Positions 1 through 10,764 of a stretch of DNA of 64,000 nt are shown one piece after another (within the stretch, counting starts at the first letter, position 1; each line of letters starts with the position of its first letter). Origin of the DNA: Desmodesmus armatus. Its lineage: Eukaryota > Chlorophyta > Chlorophyceae > Sphaeropleales > Scenedesmaceae. The stretch lies in NCBI GenBank assembly GCA_007449985.2, contig VIIQ02000008.1, positions 1 through 64,000 on the forward strand, in the 5' to 3' direction. The position numbers were made by a program, and so were the translations under genes. Below the pieces are notes generated by a model. It worked only from the letters and a program-made list of their open reading frames with translations. It was not told where the DNA came from and ran no database searches.

Positions 1-3000
1 TGGCGTCCAGGAACTGCGAGCGCTCCAGCACGACCTGGCAGAAGCCTGCAGCACAGGTGACAGCACAGCAGCTGCCATCACAGCACTGCATGGCATGCCG
101 TCTGGGGCCTACCAGCACACCACAAACAAGCCCACAGCCTGCGAGTGATGACGTACCGACCACAGAACACATGGCACTGAGGAGCGGGCAGCATTGGCCT
201 CATAACAATGCCTAGCGCCTGGGAAGTTGAAGCCTTCCGCGTACCTTGTAGTGTGTGCGAGCTGCAGCTGCTGCTGAGCAGAGGCGTCAGGTCCCATGCG
301 AGGCCCACATACAGGGGCCCAGCTCAGGCTTGACCTCCTGGAAGGCCCAGTTCAGCAGCTGCACCCATGCACCGCCAGCCGGGACCACCACCTGGCAGAC
401 AGCATGCTTCTTCTTGATCAGCGGCAGCACCAGCCGTCGCGCTGTGCTGACCACTCGCTCAGCATAGTTGTGCGTGTCTCGTTGAAGGCAGGTCTGCATC
501 CAAAGGGCGGCACAAGTGGTGTTGGAAGTGGTTGACACACACCAATGTCTTGCGCAAGCACTTGTCCTACAATACGTGCTTCTCACTTTAGGCCCAAGCA
601 ACTGTGTCCTCTCTGTGATGCTGAGCTGCCAGGGCGCAGGCTCGCACTTACCCAGTTATGCGCCAGCAGCCGTGCAGCCCCCGCACCACCTTGTGCATGC
701 TGTACTGCTGCAGTGAGGGGTTGTAGCTGAGCAGACCAAGGTGACGAGGCGCCGCAGGACGGCATGCTTGCCAGGCTTGGTTTGAGCCAGTGCCAGCAGC
801 GGTCCCCGTCAGCTCCAGGGTGAAGGGGATGGCAGGAGGGACAACACGAAGAGCGTGCCCACCAGCACATCGGCAGGTTCACCATGGCAGTCACGATCAC
901 CCTGCGTGCATCGAATAGCGTGATGTTGGCATCTGGAATGTGCAGTGGGTCCTGTACCATGCGCTGTACTGAAAGGATGCGGTCAGCACTGTAACGGTCT
1001 GCAACATCTGCCGCAAAGCTGTAACAGTGGTGTTGTCCTGATCAGAGGCAGACAGCAAACCTAGCTACCAGCCCTGCCCCTGGCCAGCATCACACAAGGA
1101 GGTTTTGCCAACGGCATACACAACATACTGCTGCCTGCATGCAGTCACCTGGCACATCCTGCACCCACCTCTGCAGCCGCTCATGGTCGCACGGCTCTCA
1201 AACGGCAGGAACTGTGTGTGGTGTTGTGGTGTTGCTGAGGCTTGCGGTCCAGCGGCAGGCGCGGGTCTGTGTACAGCCTGACAAACTCTGCTGCGTCACA
1301 GTGCCCGTACCGCAGCAGGTTGCAGACCACGACAGAGCCACTGGTGCTCCAGAGCACACATCCACAATGAAGCGGCAGTGATCCTGCATAGGGGACAACG
1401 GGACAGCCGTGCTTGGTCTACATTGCGCCTGCTGGTATGGTGGCTGAAGGGTACAAACACACCGCAAGCAACTCAGCCCGGATCACACATTCGCCAACAC
1501 ACAAAACGATGCGGCAGCACAAAGGGAGGTCCATCTTGCTCACCCATGCCTCACTGCCCCGAGCCGTCAACATGCAGAGAACCTTTGAAGCAGCACATTC
1601 CTGAAGCCATTTGCATCGCCAACCTACCTCAACATGCTGGCTGGGCCTCCATCAGCATCTCAGTGGCCAGGGCCTCTGCCAGAGGGCCGATCTCATTGGT
1701 GCTGCTGAGTAGTTGATGCGCGGCAACGCCTCCTCACACACCACCACCACCTGCAGCTTGTGGGCCGACTGCAACAGGCAGCAGCAGGCACAGACAGCAC
1801 ACCCCTCACCGATTTACTTGCCAGGCCAAGCCCTTCGCATACATGCTTCAAACGGCAAGGACAGCAAACAACATACCAGCATGGCACCCGCCGTAACCGC
1901 TACACCTACATGCAGGATGTTATCCAGCAGGTCCAGGAAGCCCTGGTGCTCCTCCGCAGGCGCCATGACCAGGTCCTGCACATGCGTCAGCACGATGCCA
2001 AAGCGCTCCCGAGGCCTGCCCTCCAGCCATGCCAGCAGCTGCTGCGTGTCTGACACATCGCTGACCAGCCCCAGGCCCGCCATAAGCTGCTGGCCTGCCA
2101 GGACCACGTTGCTGATGCCCTGCATGTCGATCCAGTACGCGTCCGTCCAGTGCTGCGAGCTGACAAGCTCCTGCGCCAGGCTGGCAGCCACATGCTGCGG
2201 CCAACACCCTGAGCACCTGCGGAGACAACACAAGCACGGCAGTGACAGAACAAAGCACAGGAGCTGAGCTGGTGAACTTGTCTCTGCCGGCCGCAGCACA
2301 GCCCAGCTGTGGCCGACAGTGACTACCCAAAGCCCCTACCTTGCTCATCCTGTCAACCAACCTGCCAGCTGCCATCCATAATCAGCATGCCTACCAAAGT
2401 GACTGCCCACCAACAGACTGTCTGTGGGTGACTGACCACCCTAATCCACTAGCATGTGCAACAAGCTAAAGCTGAGTCGGCTGTGAGCCTTGCACCAAGG
2501 GTGCATGCTGTGCACACTTGCCTGTGAGCATCACCAGGTTTGTGCTGACATCGGCCATGCTGAGAACCAGCTCAGCCACCTCATCGTCACGGGCAATGTA
2601 GCTCGATGGGAACTGCAGGTCAACACACAGCAGCACCGCACGCAAGGTAGTCCAACTTCAGACAAGCACGTAGACACCCAGCAGCCCTAACTGACATCAG
2701 GCATTGTCACAAACAAGGCGCCATCGTCTCTAATGAGACGGCCGGGTGGTACATTTTGATTGCAGCAGACCTCTGCCATCAGCCAGTACTTGCCTCTGGC
2801 ATGTTGTGCAGGCGCGGGTTTGGGTCCTGTAAGTGCCGGACCTCCCGCAGCCAGCCGATGCCCCCTGGCAGCTTGCTGTGCTTGCTGGTGGCCTGCCTGG
2901 CGCCAAACTGCACAGGGGAGATGCCTGCGCTGCTCACAGACTGGTGGCCCTTGAGGCGCCCCTGCACAATCATGGCTGGGCTGACGTTGGGCGGGAAGGC

Positions 3001-5922
3001 AAAATCCATCTCAGACAGGGTGAGCAGGCCATGGCTGCCGCGCTGCAGGTGCTGCTGCACATAGTCTGTGGTGAACTTGTCCAGCTGCCGGTCCAGGCCC
3101 CAGATGTGTGGCTGCAGCAGCAGTTTGGGCAGAAAAGGCAGGCCAGCAAGGAAGGGAAGTGAGAGATTGGGGCGTTGCCATGGCAGCTGCATGCAGCCCC
3201 TACAAACTGGCGGTGTCAACGGCTCAAAGAGACAAAGGCTGATCATTCGACTCAGAGCTGATGAATGACCAGAGCAGTAGGACACGGGTAGTAATGTGCG
3301 TCATGCCCTCCCAAAGACTTCCAGAATCCGCACCTGCGGCTGCACCAGCTTGTGCCAAAAGTCCTTCCAGGAAATGCGCTCCCTCGATCCGAAGACAGAC
3401 CGCCACTCTGAACGCACGGTGTCATTGCGTAGCACCATGTACGGCTCCATAGCCGCCATTGCTGTCGCCCTGCCCCGGCTGCCCATCAACAGGCTGGACG
3501 AAGATGACCTGCGCAGCTGCGCACTGCCACTTCCGACCCCCTTGAGTACGTTGCTGTCACTGCTCTGCCTGCTGGCCGGCCCGTTCTCCAGGCCCTCCCC
3601 ACTGTTGTCAATGAACTGCACTGTGCTGCTGAGATAGAAGTCAATCTCCTGCTGCAGCAGCACCTCGATGTTGGAACCGGACGGCAGGTGCTTCAGCAGC
3701 GACTGCAGCCGCAGGGTGGCCGACAAGGGGTCACGCATGAGGCGCGTGATGCCCAGGGATTTGAGTGCGGCCTCCAGCGCCTGCTGCTGCGGCTGGTACG
3801 CGTGCGCTTCCCGCAGCTCTATCAGCGGCGGCTCTGAGGTGTCCACGCCTGCCTGCTGCAGGGCGTTGACCAGCTGCTGGTCAAGGCGGCTGAAGTCGTC
3901 CTGGTCCCGCACAGGACCCAGCAGCCGCAGGCACCAGCCCCTGCGATGCAGATGTTAGCAACACAGGACAGGAGAACATGTGACATAGGGCATGCAGGGA
4001 GCGTGATGTCAAGGTGTTGCAGGAGCGCCATACTTGTGGGCCAGACCAGCGCTACTGGGCTGTCAAAACAGCACCACGGTACCAGCCTGACATCAGGGAG
4101 GCATCACCATGCTGCTTGCGCCATGCCTACACGACAAAAGGCGCATGCACGCCACCCAGCCGCCTCAGACTCAACACCTGCCGTGCAGCTTCACTGAATA
4201 CAGTCAAAACCCAGGCGTTGTGTGCTGACCTGTCCGCAAACTGGTTGAAAACATCATACACATCCTGCACCAGCACGGACAGCTTGGCCAGCAGCACGCC
4301 GTGCTGCTGCAGCTCAGACAGCGGCAGAGCCAGTAGGTAGTCCTGCACCAAGATCAAGCGCTGCAGCAGGTGGTGGCAGTTGTCCTGGTGGTAGTGGGCC
4401 CCACGCCGGACGTCATGCAGCATGCACACGGCTTGGCACAGCGGCACCAAGCTCACGGGCACAGGGCGGTTGTGCCTGCAGTGCAGTAAGCATTGGCAGC
4501 CGCCGCCAGCACAGCCGCGACAACAGGGGCAGAAGCCAGAGACTTTGAGAAACTGCCTGACGGCCTCTGATGATGTTTGTGTTTGCTTGAGTGCACGGAT
4601 CTGTCCCCGCCCTGCAGGATCATAGAGCATGCTGATCCAATGCTGTGGATGGTCACTCTAAGCCATGCCTGACCTTGGTGAGCAGAATGGCCCATTGATG
4701 TATGGGGTGGTGCGTAGCAGGCAGTAGGAGCCTCTGCCAAGAAGGCTACCCAAACATGCTAAGGGGTTCAGCAGCACGCACCTGAAGAAGCGGCCAGCTG
4801 AGGTTATGCGCAGCACCTGGATGTCCTGCGTCTCCCCCTGCTCAACCATTGCTGCCGCCATGTCACCCGAGCCTGCCTGCTGCCCTGCACCGCCCGCGTC
4901 CTGATCAGCAAGCGCATGCGTGGGACTGTGCGCAAACCTGCACATACAACAGCCACACAGATACTGCTGTCATGGGGTGCCCACACAGATGCTGTCGTCA
5001 TGGGCGCTGCTGCGGTTGTTGCAGCCAGAAGAGGGCTGCATGTCCTGATGAGAAGGGCCTGCATCATCTACCGCAACAAGTCCGCGCCTGTGATGTGCAT
5101 GGTGTTGCGCTAGAGCTGCAAGGGGCTTGCAGGATGCCACACACTCCACACCATCCTGGAAGCCCACAAAAACCCGGAGGCATGCCACCTCACCTGACAC
5201 CTGCTTTCTTGCTGCCGTCTGCGCTGCCCAGTGCATCCTGGGCCCCAACCTCTTCCACCCCTGCTTGTGCTTGCTGGACCTGCCCCGCAGTGCCAGCTGT
5301 CGGTGTGCCAGGTGCTGGCAACACCATGACAGCCTGCTCAACCCCATTTGCAGTGGGCTGTTGTTTCTGCTGCTGTTGTAGCTGTTGCTGCTGCTCCTGA
5401 TGTTGCTGCTGCAGGTTCTTGCGGGCTGTCAACAGGGCTTGCCTCTCTGCTGCATCCTGAACACCCAGCTGCAGGAGCCCTTTGTCTGTCAGCTGCACCA
5501 GTTGCTGCCCAGAACAGCCCTGCACAACAACAACCAGCAAACAGCACACCATGCCGTGCGGTCACACATGCTCTGTCATGCTGACCAAAGTGTCCCATCA
5601 GGCTGCTGTTGGACGATGATCACACAGTGCAGGCCCTCACCTGCAACGCTGCTGCTGCCGTTGGACCCAGCCCCAGCCCTGCTGCCCATGCCAGCACATC
5701 TGCAGGATTCCAGGACTCCAGGACAGTGGGCAACTGAGCTGATGTGACTGGTGAAGCTGGCTGAGCAGACAGCTGTTGCGTCTCCTGAAACTTGTCCTGT
5801 GTGGGCTCTGCTGCAGGCCCTGTGCTGGGTGCAGTGGCAGGGGGCACATTGGAGGACTGCTGCTGTGCTGGGCCTTCAGCCTGAGCATGAGAGCGAGCTG
5901 GTTTGCTGAAGCAACCTCCCAT
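1..5922 (-). CDS. NLR-like protein: SAM, four-helix cell-death domain, NB-ARC, winged helix (3' end outside window)
   Basis: Probable intracellular immune or cell-death switch. Start at 5922: MGGCFSKP, a Gly2 myristoylation plus Cys4 palmitoylation pattern, suggests membrane attachment. Phased exons: 5641-5922, 5194-5519, 4782-4937, 4230-4475, 3334-3940, 2794-3111, 2522-2612, about 1910-2216, then less certain exons to the left edge. Exons 1-2 encode a SAM domain (from ESWNPADVLAWAAGLGLG to LTDKGLLQLGVQDAAERQ). Exons 4-5 encode a helical bundle with the NC-x2-L-x2-R pattern of MLKL/RPW8/HeLo-type death domains (DNCHHLLQRLILVQDYLLAL; then QFADR-GWCLRLL). A helical linker follows (ISWKDFWHKL), then a pre-P-loop strand (SSYIARDDEVAELV, NLVMLTG), a P-loop remnant (GAQGVGRS), NB-ARC (AYWIDMQG, VCSGAPVALS) and a winged helix (LLSYNPSLQQYSMHKVVRGL). 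Several one-base breaks occur after the P-loop. Two introns may use GC donors. Family assignment is inferred from motifs; LRR or TPR repeats are not visible. Confidence 0.62.
2180..2216 (-). other. P-loop (Walker A) site with Lys to Arg and a frame break
   Basis: If the preceding exon ends at the GC donor at 2521, the join reads L-T-G-A-Q-G-V-G-R-S with the exact NB-ARC spacing, but Arg stands where the Walker A Lys should be. The downstream sequence HVAASLAQEL fits only after one added base (AGCAT read as AGCCAT). If instead a GT donor four bases further on is used, the frame stays open but reads GKCSGCWPQHVAA, which has no P-loop. Either way this is not a canonical ATP-binding loop. Confidence 0.6.
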
Positions 5923-7783
5923 CTCCCATGTCTTATTTGAATGCTAGGCAAGCCTCATCATCACAGGAGACAGCTGGGGAGCAATCCCAACATTCGCAAT
6001 ACGATCTCCTGCCCATATCGTCAGATCAGTCGACGTCGTTCTGCTCGCTTTGCCGTATTGAATCTGAAATGCAGCCAAACAGTCAGATGGAGGTCAAAGC
6101 GGTTGTCACTCGTCCTGATACGGTTTGTATGACAGTTGCAGTGCAAGTGGGTTGAAATCCATTTGCCATTGTGAGAAGCTTTTGCTTACAATGGTATACT
6201 CCAAAAGAGCCAGCAGGGCTACAGTGCCGTAGTACAGTCTGTACCCTGAGTAACTGCAATGTTGACTATGTGGCTTGACTGAGGGCAGGTCACATCCTCC
6301 AGCCTCTTCAGACATGGCTGACAGTATCCATATGTCTTCCACCCCTGGCCCTCTTACCCCTGCCCCTGCCCCTGTTTGCTCCCCCCCCCCCCCCCCCCCC
6401 CCCGTACACACAAACACACCACTCACACATGACCCCCTCCTCACAACCATACCCACGTACACACCTCACCACAACCACCACCAGCACGCATGCATGTCAG
6501 GTGGTTGCTCCCTATTGAAAGCACCCTCCTGGCCTCCCTGCGCAACCTACAGCAGCCTGCCATTTTGCTGGCACATCCCATCACACTGTGCTGGGTTCCT
6601 GGGACGATTTTCCACGTGTAGTTGCAGGGCTCTGGTGTGGTGACCTGGCGACAGTTGCTGTGGGTTTCGCGACTTGTGCTCACCCAGCTCAGCTGTGCTG
6701 GCGTGGAGCAACTGAGCGACTTGGTGACCACAGGTCCTTGTCAATTTCATCAACAATGCAGTGCAGGATAAATGTTATGAGGGATCATAGCACAGAGGCT
6801 GCGTGATGCAGCGACACTTCCATCTCCTCAACCGCCACCCACATGTGTACCAGTGATGCGCTCAAAGGTACAGCCTGAGCAGGTAGCAGCAGTGATCATC
6901 ATCAATAAGGACAATGCTGACTGTGTCTTACTGGCTTTACCATTGCCAGAAAGCCGGGGACATCCTCAATCTGCTGTGCTCAAGCAGCCCTTAATGGCAT
7001 GGAAGAGGCAGTCTCTAGCCTAATCATTCCTGTGATAGGCGGGCTCCACCAGACGTCTGGTAGACAACAGCCACTGGACTCGTCTAGCAGACAAAGTGCC
7101 GGCTGGCAGTAAGAGTGGGCTCTGGTTGCTGGTCCTGTCAGCAGGTCGAGGTGCTGTGACAGCTTTCTACCACCCATCACCATGGTCCAGATAATGGCCA
7201 GGATCTGTTGCACCAGGCCAGTGGGTACAGACGAAGTGCAGGGCGTGTACTTCCCTGCATCTTCGAGTGTGGTTGAAGCTGCAGTACCACCAGGCCTGCT
7301 GATATCGTCAAGATTTGGGCCGCGCCAAAGCCAGTATGTCACATCAATGTTTGAGCTGCAGCTCAGCTCAGCAGAGTCTGGCGGCTGCCACCAGGGCCAT
7401 AAGGTTGCTTGGTTGCTTGCAGGCCCTGAGGGGAGAGGGGGGCGACAGCCTGCATGGTTGTGAGAACCAACAGGCTCGAGAAGAGTTCCACAATAAAACT
7501 CTCCACAACTGGACAGGCTTCATTTGCCACCCGCGCCGGCGCGAATCAAGTTCGCTGTGCACACTCCCTCTCTTCAATGTACCTGACTCAGCACATACAT
7601 ACCAGCTTTCCGGTACCAATCCACCTCATGTGTGCTGCTACACGGTGAGCCCATGGGTCAGCGAGCGGTTGTGAAACCGTCCGTCATCACCCTGTCATTA
7701 AACGCTTCAAAATAAGAAGGCCAGGGGACCGTTTGACGAAGGCTTCAGTCATTTTACCACCTGCTGTCAGTGTACTTGCCGCA
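5923..7783. other. Divergent intergenic region (promoters of NLR-like and sulfotransferase genes)
   Basis: No coding exon could be supported on either strand. It contains a run of 23 C at 6381-6403 followed by CA-rich sequence. Because the two flanking genes point away from each other, both promoters should lie here. I found no clear TATA box. Confidence 0.5.
6381..6403. repeat. Poly-C tract (C23)
   Basis: Twenty-three consecutive C between a CCCTG-rich stretch and a CACACA-rich stretch, in the divergent promoter region. Confidence 0.95.
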
Positions 7784-7944
7784 ATGGAGCTTATAGGAGC
7801 TGGTTGCGGACGAACAGGAACTCTGTCCCTCAAGGTACAGCAAGGTCTTATGTGAAGAATAGCCCAGCCCTTTCAATGCATCAATGTTTGTCGTCTATTC
7901 TGTCCCCTAGAATATATGTGCTGATGCTGTTGCTGCCTCTTGCT

Positions 7945-7981
<37 letters not shown>

Positions 7982-9370
7982 CTGCTTGCTGCAACTGCAG
8001 ACGGCGCTTGAGATACTGGGGTTGCCCTGCTATCATATGGTCGATGTCATTGCCAGGGGTGATGTTGGGTTGTGGTTGGATGCAGCAGAAGGTGAGTCAG
8101 GATAGTGCTTCAAATTGGTCCTGTCCTTGCAAGAGCAGCAGCAAACTCCCATGAAAAATGCAAATTGTGAGTTGAACTGGTTGTGCATCATGCATGTACA
8201 CTCCCGGTATTGTGGGTCCAGCATGCCCTTCTCTTTTTGGGTGTTCCATGCTGTGCCTGCGCCTATCATATGTTGATCGGGGTCACCAGACCAAAGTCTG
8301 TGTCTGTTGCAGGCCAGCCTGTGGACTTCACATCCGTGCTGGGCGAGTACAAGGCGGTGTGTGACTGGCCCGCCAACTTTTTCTACAAGCAGCTCATGCA
8401 GACCTACCCAGATGCCAAGGTAGGCACAAGGAGGTGTGAGGAAGGTGCTGACGAGATGCCACCAGTGCTGCAGCACACCAAACGTGTGTATTCAACCATT
8501 TTTATTCAACAGCTACTTGAGGCTGTTGGCTGCCTGCAGCTGCGCACCACCGTAGTGCAGCCCCTGCTTGATTGGGTACTTGCCTCTTGTACTGCAGCAC
8601 TCAACCGGCTGTGTTGTTGCTGCCACAGGTCATCCTGACGGTGCGTGACCCTGCCACTTGGTATGACAGCGTCAAGGAGACAGTGTGGGCTATCAGCAGG
8701 GTGAGTGACTACACACACTCTCCGGCATGTCTGCATAGCGTAGGCGTGTGTACGCAGCACTCTCAGTGACATGTAAAGCTGCAGTCAGGGCTGTCAGGGA
8801 TATCTCTCCCTCTCTCTTTATTGAAAGATCCCAGCAGCATGTCTTGGTGCTGCCCCAGGGAGATCCCGCAATACCCCACTCGCAGGAACCTCTCTCATCT
8901 GGCTGCTGCTGCTGCCACAACTGCTGTTCACAATTGTCACTGTCTGAATCAAACAGGCAATGGACAGTGCCCCTGGCTATGTCAAGTGGCTGTCTGGGCT
9001 GTTCCCTCCTGGACCCAAGATGATGCCCATGATCAACAAAGTCATCTGGGAGGGGCTCATGAAGGGGAGCTTTGAGGACCCAGTTGCAGCCCAGCAGTGC
9101 TTTCTGCAGTGGAATGAGGACGTGAAGCAGTGCGTCCCCCCTGAGAAGCTGCTAGTGTTTGAGCCCAAGCAAGGGTGGGAGCCGCTGTGCAAGTTTCTGG
9201 GCAAGCCCGTGCCCGACCAGCCCTTCCCACACGTGAATGATACCCAGGCTTTCAAAGATATGGTTGCATTTGTCCGCAGACGGTTTGCCATCATACAGTG
9301 GGGAGTGCCGTGTCTTGTTGCTGCTGCTGCGCTGGCTGTCCCTCTGCTTTGGTCACAACGCAGGCGGTGA
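7784..9370 (+). CDS. Tail-anchored sulfotransferase-like protein (Sulfotransfer_4 type)
   Basis: Predicted to transfer sulfate from PAPS to an unknown acceptor. Five exons close in phase: 7784-7834, 8001-8091, 8313-8419, 8629-8700, 8957-9370, giving 244 residues. The N-terminus MELIGAGCGRTGTLSLK is the 5'-phosphosulfate-binding P-loop of this family, followed by LGLPCYHMVDV (family pattern GPCYHM). Later landmarks are VILTVRDPATWYDSV (3'-phosphate-binding region) and the conserved GWEPLCKFLGKPVP and FPHVND near the end. A hydrophobic segment (WGVPCLVAAAALAVPLLW) followed by SQRRR forms a C-terminal membrane anchor, so the catalytic domain probably faces the cytosol. The start codon is fixed because the P-loop begins at residue 5. 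Related proteins occur widely in fungi, animals and algae and often carry misleading epimerase names. Substrate unknown. Confidence 0.88.
7921..7990. repeat. Imperfect GCT/GTT triplet repeat
   Basis: A run of GCTGTTGCTGCT-type triplets forming the 3' end of the first intron of the sulfotransferase gene, just before the acceptor at 7999-8000. It probably doubles as the polypyrimidine tract. Confidence 0.85.
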
Positions 9371-10764
9371 GCAGTGCGCTGCTGTTGGTGCTGTCAGCCC
9401 TGTCGGGCATGCTGGTGTGTTGCTTGGTTGTTCTGGATGCTTGCTGCAGCTTATTTTCTATCAGCAAAGGGGTGGCACAGCAGATCTGACGTGCCAGGGT
9501 TTTTCCAGTTGTGACGCCAGTGTCTTGGTTGTTGGTTTTCAAATGGTTGTGTGTCTTGGTGATCAGCATTGAGATGTTTGTTGTGTTTGTGCTGTCACTC
9601 CAACACGACCACCTTGTCAAGAGAGATTGCAGTTCATGTTGGGAAGCTGTCTGTCAACGGTCGGGCAACTGTATCAGCAATTGGCAAGGAGCCTTGTCAT
9701 CTGCATTGCAGTGTGGGCTTGCCATGTGTACTGCAGTTGCTGCAAGGTGCTTTCTGTGTTGCCACAAGACTGATCGAGATTGCGACACTGTTCTGGCACG
9801 GCAAGCCCACATTGGCAGGGCACTGCTACAGTGATCAGTGCTGGAGGTGGCCAGTGCTGCCCCCCTTTTTACCGCCAATGTGCAACCGCTTATAGCTAGC
9901 TTTCATCCTTGTGCATAGTGTAGCGGCCTAGGTTGTTGCCGTCTTCAACCTGGAGGCACACATACGAATCGTCTGGACAATGACATTGTTGTCGATGGAC
10001 CAGAATTGCCACAACTTAAATGCCCCTTGGGACACACAGCTGCTGGGGTGTATCCAGCGTTGGCTGCAAGGGCGTGTCGAGTGAGATGACGTTTGTGAGA
10101 CATGCATGCGATCACAGTTGGTTGATGTGTGGAAATGTGCTGTTTGGAAGGGGTGCTCTGTTGCTAACTGCTTGCAAGCAAAAGCCAATTGGGCCTCAGC
10201 CACTGTGTGGACCAAACATGCATCGACCAGCAATCGCATGTCATGCAATACAATCTGTATAGGGATGCTGCACAGCTGTGGTCCACCCCACAACAAGGTG
10301 TGCGGCTGTCAGACCTATCCACCATTTCTGTGTCTGTGTCGGGAGCACAATTATTGGGGTGGTTGCACAGCGTGTAAAAACACCTGGGGGGTGTGCCATG
10401 CCATATTCTTGTGAAATTTTCCAGCATCATAGCTTTGGGTGTGCAAATAAGTTGAAAGATCTCTGGGGGTATCGCACGAGAGCCCGGAGAAGCTCTATGC
10501 AAAACAGCCAGTTCCTGAAGTCAAACGATGCCAGGCTGGCCCGCCAAAAGACACCACGGCAAGCAGTGCGACGCACTGATCCGGAAATGTGGTGCGCGTC
10601 TTTGCTATAGAAGGGTCAGTCTGCTTCTGTACGAGTTCAGAGGGTCACTGCTGCTTTCCGAGGATCACGAGACACGAGGAGTACAAGCAGTGCGGGTGTG
10701 CGTCCACAACAATGTTGTACATTTGATCCGAGTTTGAACGTGACATCATCGAAGCGCAGGGAGG
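9371..10764. other. Intergenic region: 3' end of sulfotransferase gene and promoter of helicase gene
   Basis: No coding exon was supported. A TGTAA at 10373-10377, the usual green-algal polyadenylation motif, lies about 1 kb after the sulfotransferase stop. Whether it is used is unknown. Confidence 0.4.

Noticed and set aside
1..58. Possible plus-strand exon reading GVQELRALQHDLAEACST
   Set aside because: The opposite strand reads GFCQVVLERSQFLDA, which continues the minus-strand gene better. Undecided without sequence to the left.
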